DNA from: Prevotella sp. UBA1104 | Lineage (GTDB): Bacteria; Bacteroidota; Bacteroidia; Bacteroidales; Bacteroidaceae | Direction of reading: 5' to 3' | DNA length: 40,730 nucleotides | NCBI GenBank assembly: GCA_002314055.1 | Contig: DCBP01000129.1 | Span: 1-40,730 of the forward strand | Shown: positions 8,243-16,918 of the stretch, one piece after another | Numbering within the stretch: the first letter of the stretch is position 1 | Layout: each line of letters starts with the position of its first letter | Made by a program: the position numbers and the translations under genes | The notes under the pieces: model-generated | The model's database searches: none | The model's input: the letters and a program-made list of their open reading frames with translations, nothing else | Told to the model about the DNA's origin: nothing

Positions 8243-9577
8243 ATGATAGCTGCAAATGTGGTAGAGAATCTCAAGCAGAGATTTCCTAATGAGCCAGAGT
8301 ATATTCAGGCTGTAAGTCAAGTATTGGCGACAATCGAGGAGGAGTACAACAAACATCCTGAGTTTGATCGCGCTAATCTTATAGAGAGACTTTGTATCCC
8401 GGACAGAATTATCTCTTTCCGTGTGTCTTGGGTGGACGACAAAGGTAACGTTCAGACAAATATGGGATATCGAGTGCAGCATAATAATGTCATCGGTCCT
8501 TACAAGGGTGGAATAAGATTCCACAAGTCTGTAAATCTTGGAATATTGAAGTTCCTTGCTTTTGAGCAGACATTCAAGAATTCATTGACAACGCTTCCTA
8601 TGGGCGGTGCAAAAGGTGGGTCTGATTTCTCGCCAAGAGGAAAAAGCGATGTAGAGGTGATGCGCTTCTGTCAGGCTTTCATAACGGAGCTTTACCGTCA
8701 TATCGGTCCTGACGAGGACGTTCCGGCAGGCGATATTGGTGTCGGCGGACGTGAAGTGGCATATATGTTCGGCATGTATAAAAAGCTTACGCATACTTGG
8801 AGTGGAGTTCTTACCGGTAAGGGACTGGAGTTTGGCGGTTCTTTAATCCGTCCTGAGGCTACTGGTTATGGTAATGTATATTTCCTCGTCAATATGCTGA
8901 AGACCCGCAATATTGACATCAAGGGCAAGACGGTTCTTGTAAGTGGTGCAGGAAATGTTGCACAGTACACCATAGAAAAATGTATCGAACTTGGTGCAAA
9001 GGTCGTTACATGCTCCGACTCCGACGGATATATCTATGATCCAGACGGAATAACAAAGGAAAAGCTCGATTTCATAAAAGAGCTGAAAAATGTAGAGCGT
9101 GGCAGAATTCGCGAATATGCAGAGGAATATGGAGTAAAATATGTTGAAGGGGCAAAGCCTTGGTTTGAAAAGGCTGATATAGCACTTCCTTCAGCAACCC
9201 AGAACGAAATCAATGAGGAGGCTGCAAAGGCCCTCGTTGCCAATGGTGTAATAGCTGTAAGCGAGGGTGCCAATATGCCTACAACACCGGAGGCTATAAA
9301 AGTGTTCCAGGATGCAAAAATCCTGTATTCTCCTGGTAAAGCAGCAAATGCTGGCGGTGTTGCAGTTTCAGGTCTCGAGATGAGTCAAAATTCAGAGCGT
9401 CTCAGCTGGAGCCGTGAGGAAGTGGACAGCAAGCTTCATGGTATTATGAACGAGATTCATGCTAATTGCGTGAAATATGGTACGGAGACTGACGGATACA
9501 TCAATTATGTGAAGGGAGCAAATGTCGCAGGATTTTTGAAAGTGGCAAAAGCTATGATGGCTCAGGGGATTGTATAG
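8243..9577 (+). CDS. gdhA: NAD(P)-specific glutamate dehydrogenase
   Basis: A cytoplasmic enzyme that interconverts 2-oxoglutarate plus ammonia and glutamate, the main ammonia-assimilation route in many Bacteroidales. The 444-residue length is that of the hexameric small-subunit class. The catalytic lysine region reads PMGGAKGGSDF, the catalytic Asp region GDIGVGGREVAYM, and the Rossmann turn VSGAGNVAQYTIEK. The length and overall pattern resemble NADP-type bacterial GdhA, but I cannot settle cofactor preference by eye. It is monocistronic: own -7 box upstream and a hairpin downstream (9624-9680). Confidence 0.95.
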   Translation: MIAANVVENLKQRFPNEPEYIQAVSQVLATIEEEYNKHPEFDRANLIERLCIPDRIISFRVSWVDDKGNVQTNMGYRVQHNNVIGPYKGGIRFHKSVNLGILKFLAFEQTFKNSLTTLPMGGAKGGSDFSPRGKSDVEVMRFCQAFITELYRHIGPDEDVPAGDIGVGGREVAYMFGMYKKLTHTWSGVLTGKGLEFGGSLIRPEATGYGNVYFLVNMLKTRNIDIKGKTVLVSGAGNVAQYTIEKCIELGAKVVTCSDSDGYIYDPDGITKEKLDFIKELKNVERGRIREYAEEYGVKYVEGAKPWFEKADIALPSATQNEINEEAAKALVANGVIAVSEGANMPTTPEAIKVFQDAKILYSPGKAANAGGVAVSGLEMSQNSERLSWSREEVDSKLHGIMNEIHANCVKYGTETDGYINYVKGANVAGFLKVAKAMMAQGIV

Positions 9578-9623
9578 TTGGTAGAGCTTTCTGTTGAATA
9601 TATACAATTGATTAGAATTATGA

Positions 9624-9680
9624 AATAATCGGGTAAGATTAAAACTGATATGTTTTTCTCTTGCCCGATTATTCTCTTTT
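9624..9680 (+). terminator. Terminator after gdhA
   Basis: Arms 9624-9638 and 9659-9673 pair over 15 bases with one T-G wobble. The loop is 20 bases and the tail is CTCTTTT. The long loop and interrupted T-run make it moderately strong. Confidence 0.7.
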
Positions 9681-9738
9681 ATTAATGTACAAAACAAAAA
9701 ATAGTAGGATATTTGTGCGGAATTTATAGTTTTTTTCG

Positions 9739-9746
9739 TAAATTTG
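9739..9746 (+). promoter_or_regulatory. Promoter -7 box for lepA
   Basis: TAAATTTG matches TAnnTTTG and predicts a start near 9750 with a leader of about 85 bases. The leader contains an 8-base inverted repeat (TTTACATT 9761-9768, AATGTAAA 9779-9786). A TTTG lies 23 bases upstream (9712-9715), longer than the usual 19-20 spacing. Confidence 0.6.
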
Positions 9747-9834
9747 CAGACATGAATGTTTTTACATTGTTCACGTAAAATGTAAATACAGTTTAGATAA
9801 TAGCGAATTGTGATATAAAAACAGATAAATCCGG

Positions 9835-11616
9835 ATGAAGAACATCAGAAATTTTTGTATAATTGCCCATATTGACCATGGTAAGTCAACTCTTGCCGAC
9901 AGACTTTTGGAATATACCAAAACGATAAAAATTGTGGAAGGGCAGATGCTTGATGACATGGACTTGGAGAAAGAGCGTGGCATAACGATAAAGAGTCATG
10001 CCATCCAGATGGAATACAAACGCAACAATGAAACATATATACTTAATCTTATAGATACTCCGGGCCATGTAGACTTCTCTTATGAAGTATCGAGAAGTAT
10101 TGCAGCATGCGAAGGTGCACTTCTCGTTGTTGATGCTACGCAAGGAGTTCAGGCGCAAACCATCAGCAATTTGTATATGGCAATTGATCATGATCTGGAG
10201 ATAATTCCTGTAATAAACAAGATTGATATGCCTTCGGCTATGCCAGATGAGGTGGAAGACGAGATAATAGATCTTATAGGATGTAAAAAGGAAGACATAA
10301 TAAGAGCTTCGGGAAAAACCGGTGAAGGGGTGCCTGCCATCCTTGATGCTGTAATTGACAAAATACCTTGTCCGGAGGGAGACCCTAAGGCTCCGCTACA
10401 GGCTCTTATCTTCGATTCTGTATTCAATCCTTTCAGGGGTATCATTGCATACTTCAAAATAGAAAATGGAGTAATAAGGAAAGGTGATAAGGTTAAGTTC
10501 TATAATACAGGGATGGAATATACTGCTGATGAAGTGGGAGTGCTTAAAATGAACATGATTCCGAGACAGCAGCTTTCTACAGGAGAGGTAGGTTACATCA
10601 TTAGCGGTATAAAAGATCCTACGGAGGTAAAGGTTGGCGATACAATTACACATGTACTTGCACCTTGCGAACATGCCATTGACGGATTCCAGGAATTTAA
10701 GCCGATGGTGTTTGCGGGCGTGTATCCTATAGACCCTTCGGAATATGAGAATCTCAGAACTTCATTGGAGAAACTTCAACTTAACGATGCTTCACTTACA
10801 TTTCAGCCTGAGTCGTCTGTAGCTCTTGGTTTTGGCTTCCGCTGTGGCTTCCTTGGATTGCTTCATATGGAGATTGTACAGGAAAGGCTTGACAGGGAAT
10901 TCAATATGGATGTAATTACTACTGTGCCGAATGTTTCATATATGGTTTATGACAAACATGGTAATACTAAAGAAGTGCATAATCCGTCAGGTTTGCCGGA
11001 TGTGACAATGATTGATCATATTGAAGAACCATATATTAAGGCTTCAATTATTACGGATACGAACTATATCGGTCCGATTATGAAATTATGTCTGGACAAG
11101 CGCGGAGAGCTGATCAAGCAGGAGTATATAAGTGGAAACCGTGTTGACTTGCACTTTATGTTACCTCTTGGAGAGATTGTTATCGACTTCTATGATAAGT
11201 TAAAGAGCATCTCTAAAGGATATGCTTCATTTGATTATCATATAGATTGTTACAGACCTTCAAAACTTGCAAAACTTGACATCTTGCTGAATGGAGAGCC
11301 AGTTGATGCTCTTTCTACATTGACACATCAAGACAATGCTGTCGCTTTTGGTAGACGCATCTGCGAGAAATTAAAGGAACTTATTCCTCGCCAGCAGTTT
11401 GATATTGCCATTCAGGCCGCTATAGGGGCAAAAATCGTTGCCAGGGAGACTATAAAGTGTGTCCGTAAGGATGTTACTGCAAAATGCTATGGAGGTGATG
11501 TCAGTCGTAAAAGAAAACTATTGGAGAAACAGAAAAAAGGAAAGAAGAGGATGAAACAGATTGGTAATGTAGAAGTACCTCAGAAGGCATTCCTTGCAGT
11601 CCTTAAACTTGACTAA
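9835..11616 (+). CDS. lepA: Elongation factor 4 (back-translocating GTPase)
   Basis: A translational GTPase related to EF-G that acts on stalled ribosomes. It has 593 residues, close to E. coli LepA (599). G1 is AHIDHGKST near the N-terminus, G3 DTPGHVDF, G4 NKID. The LepA-specific C-terminal domain ends with a Lys-rich segment (RKRKLLEKQKKGKKRMK) and KAFLAVLKL. There is no EF-G domain IV, as expected for EF4. The Crp/Fnr gene follows after 41 bases on the same strand and could be co-transcribed. Confidence 0.97.
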   Translation: MKNIRNFCIIAHIDHGKSTLADRLLEYTKTIKIVEGQMLDDMDLEKERGITIKSHAIQMEYKRNNETYILNLIDTPGHVDFSYEVSRSIAACEGALLVVDATQGVQAQTISNLYMAIDHDLEIIPVINKIDMPSAMPDEVEDEIIDLIGCKKEDIIRASGKTGEGVPAILDAVIDKIPCPEGDPKAPLQALIFDSVFNPFRGIIAYFKIENGVIRKGDKVKFYNTGMEYTADEVGVLKMNMIPRQQLSTGEVGYIISGIKDPTEVKVGDTITHVLAPCEHAIDGFQEFKPMVFAGVYPIDPSEYENLRTSLEKLQLNDASLTFQPESSVALGFGFRCGFLGLLHMEIVQERLDREFNMDVITTVPNVSYMVYDKHGNTKEVHNPSGLPDVTMIDHIEEPYIKASIITDTNYIGPIMKLCLDKRGELIKQEYISGNRVDLHFMLPLGEIVIDFYDKLKSISKGYASFDYHIDCYRPSKLAKLDILLNGEPVDALSTLTHQDNAVAFGRRICEKLKELIPRQQFDIAIQAAIGAKIVARETIKCVRKDVTAKCYGGDVSRKRKLLEKQKKGKKRMKQIGNVEVPQKAFLAVLKLD

Positions 11617-11657
11617 TATATGAATAAAAAGTAAAAGAAGAAACGGAGGAAGATACT

Positions 11658-12254
11658 ATGAAGGAGCCGGTTTTAACTAAAAGGGATATTGCCAGGGAAC
11701 TGGCAAGGCGATACAGCACAATGGCTCATGACGAGCTTGATATTTTAGAGGAGATTCTTGTCCCGATGAAATTTTCGCGTGGTGATAAAATTGTCGACAA
11801 GGGACAGATTTGCCAAAGTATCTTTTACGTGGAAAAGGGGTTAGTTCGTGAATATTATTTCAAGAACAACAAGGAGGTGACTGAATATCTTGCCGCCGAC
11901 GGTACTATTTTTATGTGTATAGAGAGTCTTTTCCGTGAAGAGCCATCTCAACTTGTTGTTGAAGCTCTTGAAGCGACTACAGTGTATGCTATCCCGAAGA
12001 AAAGGCTGGAAGTGGTTGCTTTGCATAATGTGAATATACAAATTCTTTACCGCAAGATACTTGAGGAGAGTCTTATCATTTCTCAGCGTAGGGCAGATAT
12101 GCTTCGCTTTGAAAGTGCCAAGGATCGTTACCGCAAACTTTGTAAGCTGAATCCTCAAATGGTGATAAAGGCTCCTCTTGTATATATAGCGAGCTATTTG
12201 CAGATGACTCCGGAAACATTAAGTCGTGTGCGTTCTGCTGTAGCTTTGGAGTAA
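11658..12254 (+). CDS. Crp/Fnr-family transcription regulator
   Basis: The protein has 198 residues. An N-terminal cyclic-nucleotide-binding-like beta-roll (about 30-125, containing FSRGDKIVDKGQICQSIFYVEKG) is followed by a dimerisation helix and a C-terminal winged helix with LVYIASYLQMTPETLSRVR (about 174-192), which looks like the recognition helix-turn-helix. There are no Fnr-type cysteine clusters at the N-terminus, so an iron-sulfur oxygen sensor is unlikely. The ligand is unknown. The start has an unusually good Shine-Dalgarno for this phylum: GGAGG at 11645-11649, eight bases before ATG. A strong hairpin follows the stop. Confidence 0.85.
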   Translation: MKEPVLTKRDIARELARRYSTMAHDELDILEEILVPMKFSRGDKIVDKGQICQSIFYVEKGLVREYYFKNNKEVTEYLAADGTIFMCIESLFREEPSQLVVEALEATTVYAIPKKRLEVVALHNVNIQILYRKILEESLIISQRRADMLRFESAKDRYRKLCKLNPQMVIKAPLVYIASYLQMTPETLSRVRSAVALE

Positions 12255-12274
12255 TGGAATACCGCAAAATATTA

Positions 12275-12320
12275 TGAGAGTATTTCGATGGTTGTTATTC
12301 CGTCGGAATACTCTCAGTTT
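12275..12320. terminator. Terminator between Crp/Fnr gene and aroB
   Basis: A 17-base-pair stem (12275-12291 with 12300-12316, two T-G wobbles) and an 8-base loop lie between convergent genes. The flanks are T-rich on both strands (GTTTGTTTG on plus, TAATATTTT on minus), so it may serve both. Confidence 0.8.
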
Positions 12321-12361
12321 GTTTGTGTCAGGGATTTGGTCTTTTTTATAATGTTGAGCAA

Positions 12362-13411
12362 TTATGCTTCGCGGTAGAAATCTAAAGCCTCTTTGATGAG
12401 TTCTTCTGATACATTTTCATTTATGTGTATTTCTCCGATATTTTTCAGAAGGGTGAAGTTTATTTCCTTCCCTGTGTTTTTCTTATCGTGATGCATAAGT
12501 TCAATAAGTTTTTTATAGTCATTGCATGTTATTTGGAATAGTCCATAATTCTCCTTTATGAACCTTACTGTTTGTCGTAGTTTGTCGGTAGGAAATCCCA
12601 GGGTAATCGCACTGAGATAAAGTTCGCAGATAATGCCATACGCCACGGCATATCCATGAAGGATAGGATTGCCGCTTGATAAAGCAAACGCTTCGAAGGC
12701 ATGTCCGAATGTGTGTCCGAAGTTTAGTGCTTTCCTTATTCCTTTCTCGTGGGGGTCTTCGGTTACAATCTTCTCTTTCACGCCTACATTCTTTTCAATC
12801 ATATCAAGAAGTAAAGTATAATCGGGAGCATTCAGGTCGAAACAAATATGTTCCGCCCACATTTTCTCATCGCTTATCAAACTATGTTTAAGCATTTCTG
12901 CATATCCGGAAGTCATATTCTCATTGTCGAGCGTTTTCAAAAAATCAGTGTCGATAATAACGGCTTTTGCTTCATTGAAGACTCCAATTTCATTTTTCAG
13001 CCCATTAAAGTTAAATCCAGTTTTTCCGCCTACGGATGCATCCACCATAGCGAGAAGGGTCGTTGGGATATTGATGAAATCTATTCCACGCTTAAATGTT
13101 GAGGCTGCAAAGCCTCCAAGGTCTGTTGTCATTCCGCCGCCTACGTTTATCAGGCAGGAGTTTCGTGTTGCCCCCTTATAGCTGAGTTCTTTCCATACAT
13201 GAACTACAGAATCTATAGTCTTGTTACTGTCTGATGCTTTTATCTCTATGCCTTCAGCAGTTGTAAGAATTTTACTTTCGGCGAGAGGCTTTGTACAGTA
13301 TATATGCGTATTCTCGTCTGTAAGCAAGAATACTTTATTGTAGTTGCTGCAGTTCAGTAGCTTGTCTATCTCTTTGCATATACTTTTTGAAAAGATAATT
13401 TTTTGACTCAT
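12362..13411 (-). CDS. aroB: 3-Dehydroquinate synthase
   Basis: The second shikimate-pathway enzyme, which converts DAHP to 3-dehydroquinate with NAD and a divalent metal, feeding chorismate and hence the men genes nearby. It has 349 residues, typical size. NAD-binding loop GGGMTTDLGGF is at 91-101. Then come the IPTTLLAMVDASVGGKTGFN signature, SGYAEMLKH (metal-ligand Glu) and GHTFGHAFE (metal-ligand His). It stands alone on the minus strand, with convergent Crp/Fnr and divergent barrel-protein neighbours. Confidence 0.97.
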   Translation of the reverse strand: MSQKIIFSKSICKEIDKLLNCSNYNKVFLLTDENTHIYCTKPLAESKILTTAEGIEIKASDSNKTIDSVVHVWKELSYKGATRNSCLINVGGGMTTDLGGFAASTFKRGIDFINIPTTLLAMVDASVGGKTGFNFNGLKNEIGVFNEAKAVIIDTDFLKTLDNENMTSGYAEMLKHSLISDEKMWAEHICFDLNAPDYTLLLDMIEKNVGVKEKIVTEDPHEKGIRKALNFGHTFGHAFEAFALSSGNPILHGYAVAYGIICELYLSAITLGFPTDKLRQTVRFIKENYGLFQITCNDYKKLIELMHHDKKNTGKEINFTLLKNIGEIHINENVSEELIKEALDFYREA

Positions 13412-13731
13412 AATGGCTATAGTTTATGCCCTTGTATAAAAAAGGCGTGTTCGTATTGTTTATAATTTTTGCAAAAATAATGATTTAAGTCGATAAAAGG
13501 AAACTTTTGGGATATTTTGCTTTGTCTTCTATTAAACTTTAGCTTACTTTGCATATCTTTATTATAATAAATGCTTTTGTCTTGCAAGTTGAACCAAGTC
13601 TTAATTTTACTTGCTTAATAGCATAAAAAGCGTTTGTAAAAGGAGTGCTGAATGTTGTTCTGTATTTCTCGCAGTTGAAAACAATATTTCGGCATGTAGA
13701 ATAATGATAACTAGAAAAAATATAATATAAG
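13412..13731. other. Divergent spacer between aroB and barrel gene, structured leader
   Basis: This 320-base AT-rich spacer holds no gene I can support. On minus, CAAAAATA (13472-13479) is a -7 match for aroB. On plus, TTTG-N19-TTACTTTG (13521-13551) is a likely promoter for the barrel gene and would give a leader of roughly 175 bases. In that leader AAATGCTTTT (13569-13578) can pair with AAAAGCGTTT (13626-13635), enclosing a smaller CAAGT/ACTTG hairpin (13595-13613). Confidence 0.5.
13521..13551 (+). promoter_or_regulatory. Promoter for outer-membrane barrel gene
   Basis: TTTG at 13521-13524 and TTACTTTG at 13544-13551 are 19 bases apart. The -7 box differs from TAnnTTTG at one position. 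Spacing is ideal, so the call is reasonable despite the mismatch. Confidence 0.55.
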
Positions 13732-16689
13732 ATGAAAAAAATCTATTCATTACTTTTTGTAATGCTTTTTTCCGTTGTGTCTGTAGCCCAGACTTTTAGT
13801 GTCAGCGGAAAACTTATAGACCGTGATACGAAAGAAGGGGTCTATATGGCAACGGTACAGTTGTTGAAATCTGACAGCTCTTTTGTGAAAGGCGCACTGA
13901 CAACGGAAGACGGCAGCTTTTCTATTCCATTGTCGTCAGAGGGAAAGTATATTTTAATGTTCTCAAGTGTCGGGTATAAAAACTTGTGTCATAATTTTAG
14001 CGTATCATCCTCAAAGCCAGAGGCGAAACTTGGGGATATTGTCTTTGGTTCTGATGCTATAATGCTGAAAGGTGCAACGGTTCTCGGACAGGCTGCCAAG
14101 GTAACGCTCAAAGAAGATACTTTTGTTTATAACGCCTCTGCCTATCGTACACCAGAAGGTTCTGTCGTGGAGGAACTCGTTAAGAAACTGCCCGGTGCAC
14201 AAATTGACGATGACGGGAAAATTACTATCAATGGCAAGGAGGTGAAGAAAATCCTTTTTGACGGCAAGGAATTCATGACTGGTGATACGAAGACTGCCAT
14301 GAAAAACATTCCGACATCTATTATAGAAAAGGTGAAGGCTTATGAAGAAAAAAGCGATCTTGCCAAGGTTACGGGCATTGATGATGGAGAAGAGGAAACA
14401 GTTCTTGATTTTGGCATAAAGAAGGGTATGAATAAGGGTGTTTTCGGGAATATAGACCTTTCAGCAGGTACCCATAGCCGTTATTCCGAAAAAGTTATGG
14501 GGGCTGGATTCTATGACAAATTGCGCATTATGGGTTTTGGAAATGCAAACAATGTCAATGATATGGGCTTTCCTGGCGGAGGCGGAAGATTCGGAGGTTC
14601 ACCGCAAGGACTTAACTCGAAGAAGATGGTAGGTGTGAATGTCAATTATGAAGACAAAAATAAGTTGAAGCTCGACGGTAGTGTAAGATGGAACCATTCC
14701 AATGGCGATTTGCAGACTACACAGTCTACAGAGAATTTCGTAAATAAAAGTGGTGCTTTCTCCAATAGTCATAATTCCAGCTTATCGCGCTCAAACAGTT
14801 ATGATGCGCGCTTCAGAATGGAGTGGACACCCGATTCGATGACGAATATAATGTTTCGTCCTAAATTTTCATATAATACGAATGATGGATTGTCAAGTGG
14901 ACTTTCTGCATCTTTTCAGAGTAATCCTTATGATATAGTTGACGACCCTCTCTCTAATGACGCTTTACAGCTACTGGAAAAAAACGGAGTGATAGTAAAC
15001 CGTCGAACAAGTAGTTCCGTGAGCTATTCCAAAAGCACCTCGGCAGGTGCTATGCTCCAGGTAAACCGTAAGCTTAACCGTAGTGGACGTAATGTTACGT
15101 TGCGTGGCGATCTTAGTTATTCCGATGGTAACAGTAACAGTCTGTCGCTTTCAAACGTTCATCTTTATCAACTTCAGGATATTTATGGGAATGACTCCGT
15201 GTATAACACAAACCGTTATAACTATACCCCTACAAAGAAATGGTCGTCAGCCGTTCAGCTCACTTATAGTGAGCCTTTGTGGAAAGGCACATTTCTGCAG
15301 TTCAGCTATAAGTTTACGTATAACTACAATAAGAGTAATCGTTCTACATATGATTTCAGCAATGTTGAAAATGGACTCTTCAACAATGTTACGACAGGTT
15401 ACAGAAACTGGAATTCTTATTTGTCGTTGCTCGACGGGACTCTTGAAGACTATTACGACAAGTCGCAAAGTCGCTACTCAGAGTATAGAAACTATATTCA
15501 TGAGATGCAGTTGAGTTTTAAGGTGATAAAGAAAAAATATAATTTTAATGCTGGCGTAATGTTCCAGCCTCAAACTTCTAAGTTCATTCAGGAATATCGT
15601 GGCGTCAGTACAGATACGGTAAGAAATGTGTTTAATGTATCTCCTACATTCGAGTTTAGATACAAGTTCTCAAAGACGAGCAACCTTCGTATCAATTATC
15701 GTGGAACAACATCTCAACCTGAAATTGCCGACATGCTCGATATTACTGATGATAGTGATCCGCTTAACGTAAAGAAGGGAAATCCGGGATTGAAACCGTC
15801 GTTTACCAACAATTTCCGTTTGTTCTACAATACTTATCTCGAGTCTCACCAAACGGCAATAATGACTTTCGTGAATTATAAAAATACGCGAAATAGTGTC
15901 AGCAATGCAGTGACGTATGATGAAAAGACTGGCGGTCGCATAACTCGTCCGGAGAACATCAATGGTAATTGGGATATGATTGCAGCCCTTATGCTTAATA
16001 CTTCAATAGATTCAGCAGGTGTTTGGAATGTCAATACCTTTACTACATTCAATTATAACAATTATGTTGGGTATTTGACAAAGGATAATTCTCATGATGT
16101 TCAGAAAAATACGACCCGCACTACAAGTTTAGGCGAGAAACTGAGTTTCGGTTATCGAAAGGATTGGCTTGATGTCAGTCTTGACGGGTCTCTAAATTAT
16201 ATGCGAACAAGAAATCTGTTGCAGTCTGCAAATAATCTTGATACTTGGCAATTCTCTTATGGAGCCAACCTTAATGTCTATTTGCCGTGGAATATGAGCT
16301 TAACAACGGATTTACACGAGAATTCGCGCCGTGGTTATGATGGAGCAGCAAATACAAATGAATTGGTCTGGAATGCACAGATAAGTCAAAGCTTCCTGAA
16401 AGGTAACTCACTTAGCGTATCTTTGCAGTTCTATGATATTCTGCAGAATTTGAGCAGCTTCAGCCGTACGGTATCTGCAATGCAGCGTAGTGATAGCTTC
16501 TACAATAGTATTAACAGTTATGCAATGTTGCATGTCGTTTACCGCTTCAATCTCTTTGGAGGCAAAGAGGCTATGGATAAGCGGCGTGGCGAACATGATG
16601 GACCGCGTCCAGACTTCCATGACCGTCGCTTCAACCGTGGAGGAATGTCTGGAGGAGGTTTCGGTGGAGGTCGTCCGCCAAGATTCTAA
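13732..16689 (+). CDS. Outer-membrane beta-barrel protein, TonB-receptor-like
   Basis: A 985-residue exported protein with signal peptide MKKIYSLLFVMLFSVVSVAQ. Residues about 21-105 form a carboxypeptidase-regulatory-like beta-sandwich (SGKLIDRDTKEGVYMATVQLL). Next is a plug-like region (about 115-235: VEELVKKLPGAQIDDDGKITINGKEV). The rest is a long run of alternating aromatic/polar strands that resembles the outer-membrane beta-barrel family common in Bacteroidetes (PF14905 type). A Gly-rich loop (GGGGRFGGSPQG) lies near 283-294. After a plausible last strand (LHVVYRFNLFGG) comes a tail of about 45 residues rich in Gly, Arg and Asp, ending PPRF. There is no SusD partner next to it, so the substrate is unknown. 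Confidence 0.85.
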   Translation: MKKIYSLLFVMLFSVVSVAQTFSVSGKLIDRDTKEGVYMATVQLLKSDSSFVKGALTTEDGSFSIPLSSEGKYILMFSSVGYKNLCHNFSVSSSKPEAKLGDIVFGSDAIMLKGATVLGQAAKVTLKEDTFVYNASAYRTPEGSVVEELVKKLPGAQIDDDGKITINGKEVKKILFDGKEFMTGDTKTAMKNIPTSIIEKVKAYEEKSDLAKVTGIDDGEEETVLDFGIKKGMNKGVFGNIDLSAGTHSRYSEKVMGAGFYDKLRIMGFGNANNVNDMGFPGGGGRFGGSPQGLNSKKMVGVNVNYEDKNKLKLDGSVRWNHSNGDLQTTQSTENFVNKSGAFSNSHNSSLSRSNSYDARFRMEWTPDSMTNIMFRPKFSYNTNDGLSSGLSASFQSNPYDIVDDPLSNDALQLLEKNGVIVNRRTSSSVSYSKSTSAGAMLQVNRKLNRSGRNVTLRGDLSYSDGNSNSLSLSNVHLYQLQDIYGNDSVYNTNRYNYTPTKKWSSAVQLTYSEPLWKGTFLQFSYKFTYNYNKSNRSTYDFSNVENGLFNNVTTGYRNWNSYLSLLDGTLEDYYDKSQSRYSEYRNYIHEMQLSFKVIKKKYNFNAGVMFQPQTSKFIQEYRGVSTDTVRNVFNVSPTFEFRYKFSKTSNLRINYRGTTSQPEIADMLDITDDSDPLNVKKGNPGLKPSFTNNFRLFYNTYLESHQTAIMTFVNYKNTRNSVSNAVTYDEKTGGRITRPENINGNWDMIAALMLNTSIDSAGVWNVNTFTTFNYNNYVGYLTKDNSHDVQKNTTRTTSLGEKLSFGYRKDWLDVSLDGSLNYMRTRNLLQSANNLDTWQFSYGANLNVYLPWNMSLTTDLHENSRRGYDGAANTNELVWNAQISQSFLKGNSLSVSLQFYDILQNLSSFSRTVSAMQRSDSFYNSINSYAMLHVVYRFNLFGGKEAMDKRRGEHDGPRPDFHDRRFNRGGMSGGGFGGGRPPRF

Positions 16690-16721
16690 GTGTTTGGATA
16701 GTTTAAAGACTATATTGATTT

Positions 16722-16774
16722 AACATAGTTCCCATATTCATCTGATTGGGGTGGAATAGGGACTATGTTTTTTT
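16722..16774 (+). terminator. Terminator after barrel-protein gene
   Basis: AACATAGT-CCC-TATTC (16722-16739, two single-base bulges) pairs with GAATA-GGG-ACTATGTT (16754-16769), followed by a T-run to 16774. This is a strong intrinsic terminator. Confidence 0.85.
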
Positions 16775-16820
16775 GAAAATTTATGTAGCGTTACTTTTGC
16801 CAAAGTTCTAAAAAATAAGA

Positions 16821-16884
16821 ATCCCCTTCCTTGTCATTCAACGTTCTTGTTGTACCACGATATATGAGATGGAAGGGGATTTTT
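16821..16884. terminator. Second, probably bidirectional terminator
   Basis: ATCCCCTTCC (16821-16830) and GGAAGGGGAT (16871-16880) are perfect inverted arms. T4 follows on plus and TCTTATTTTTT on minus. The 40-base loop is partly self-complementary. It can end the convergent minus-strand gene at 16919 and back up the hairpin at 16722. Confidence 0.7.
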
Positions 16885-16918
16885 ATGAATATAAAAGAAA
16901 GTCCTTTATTTGCAGGTA

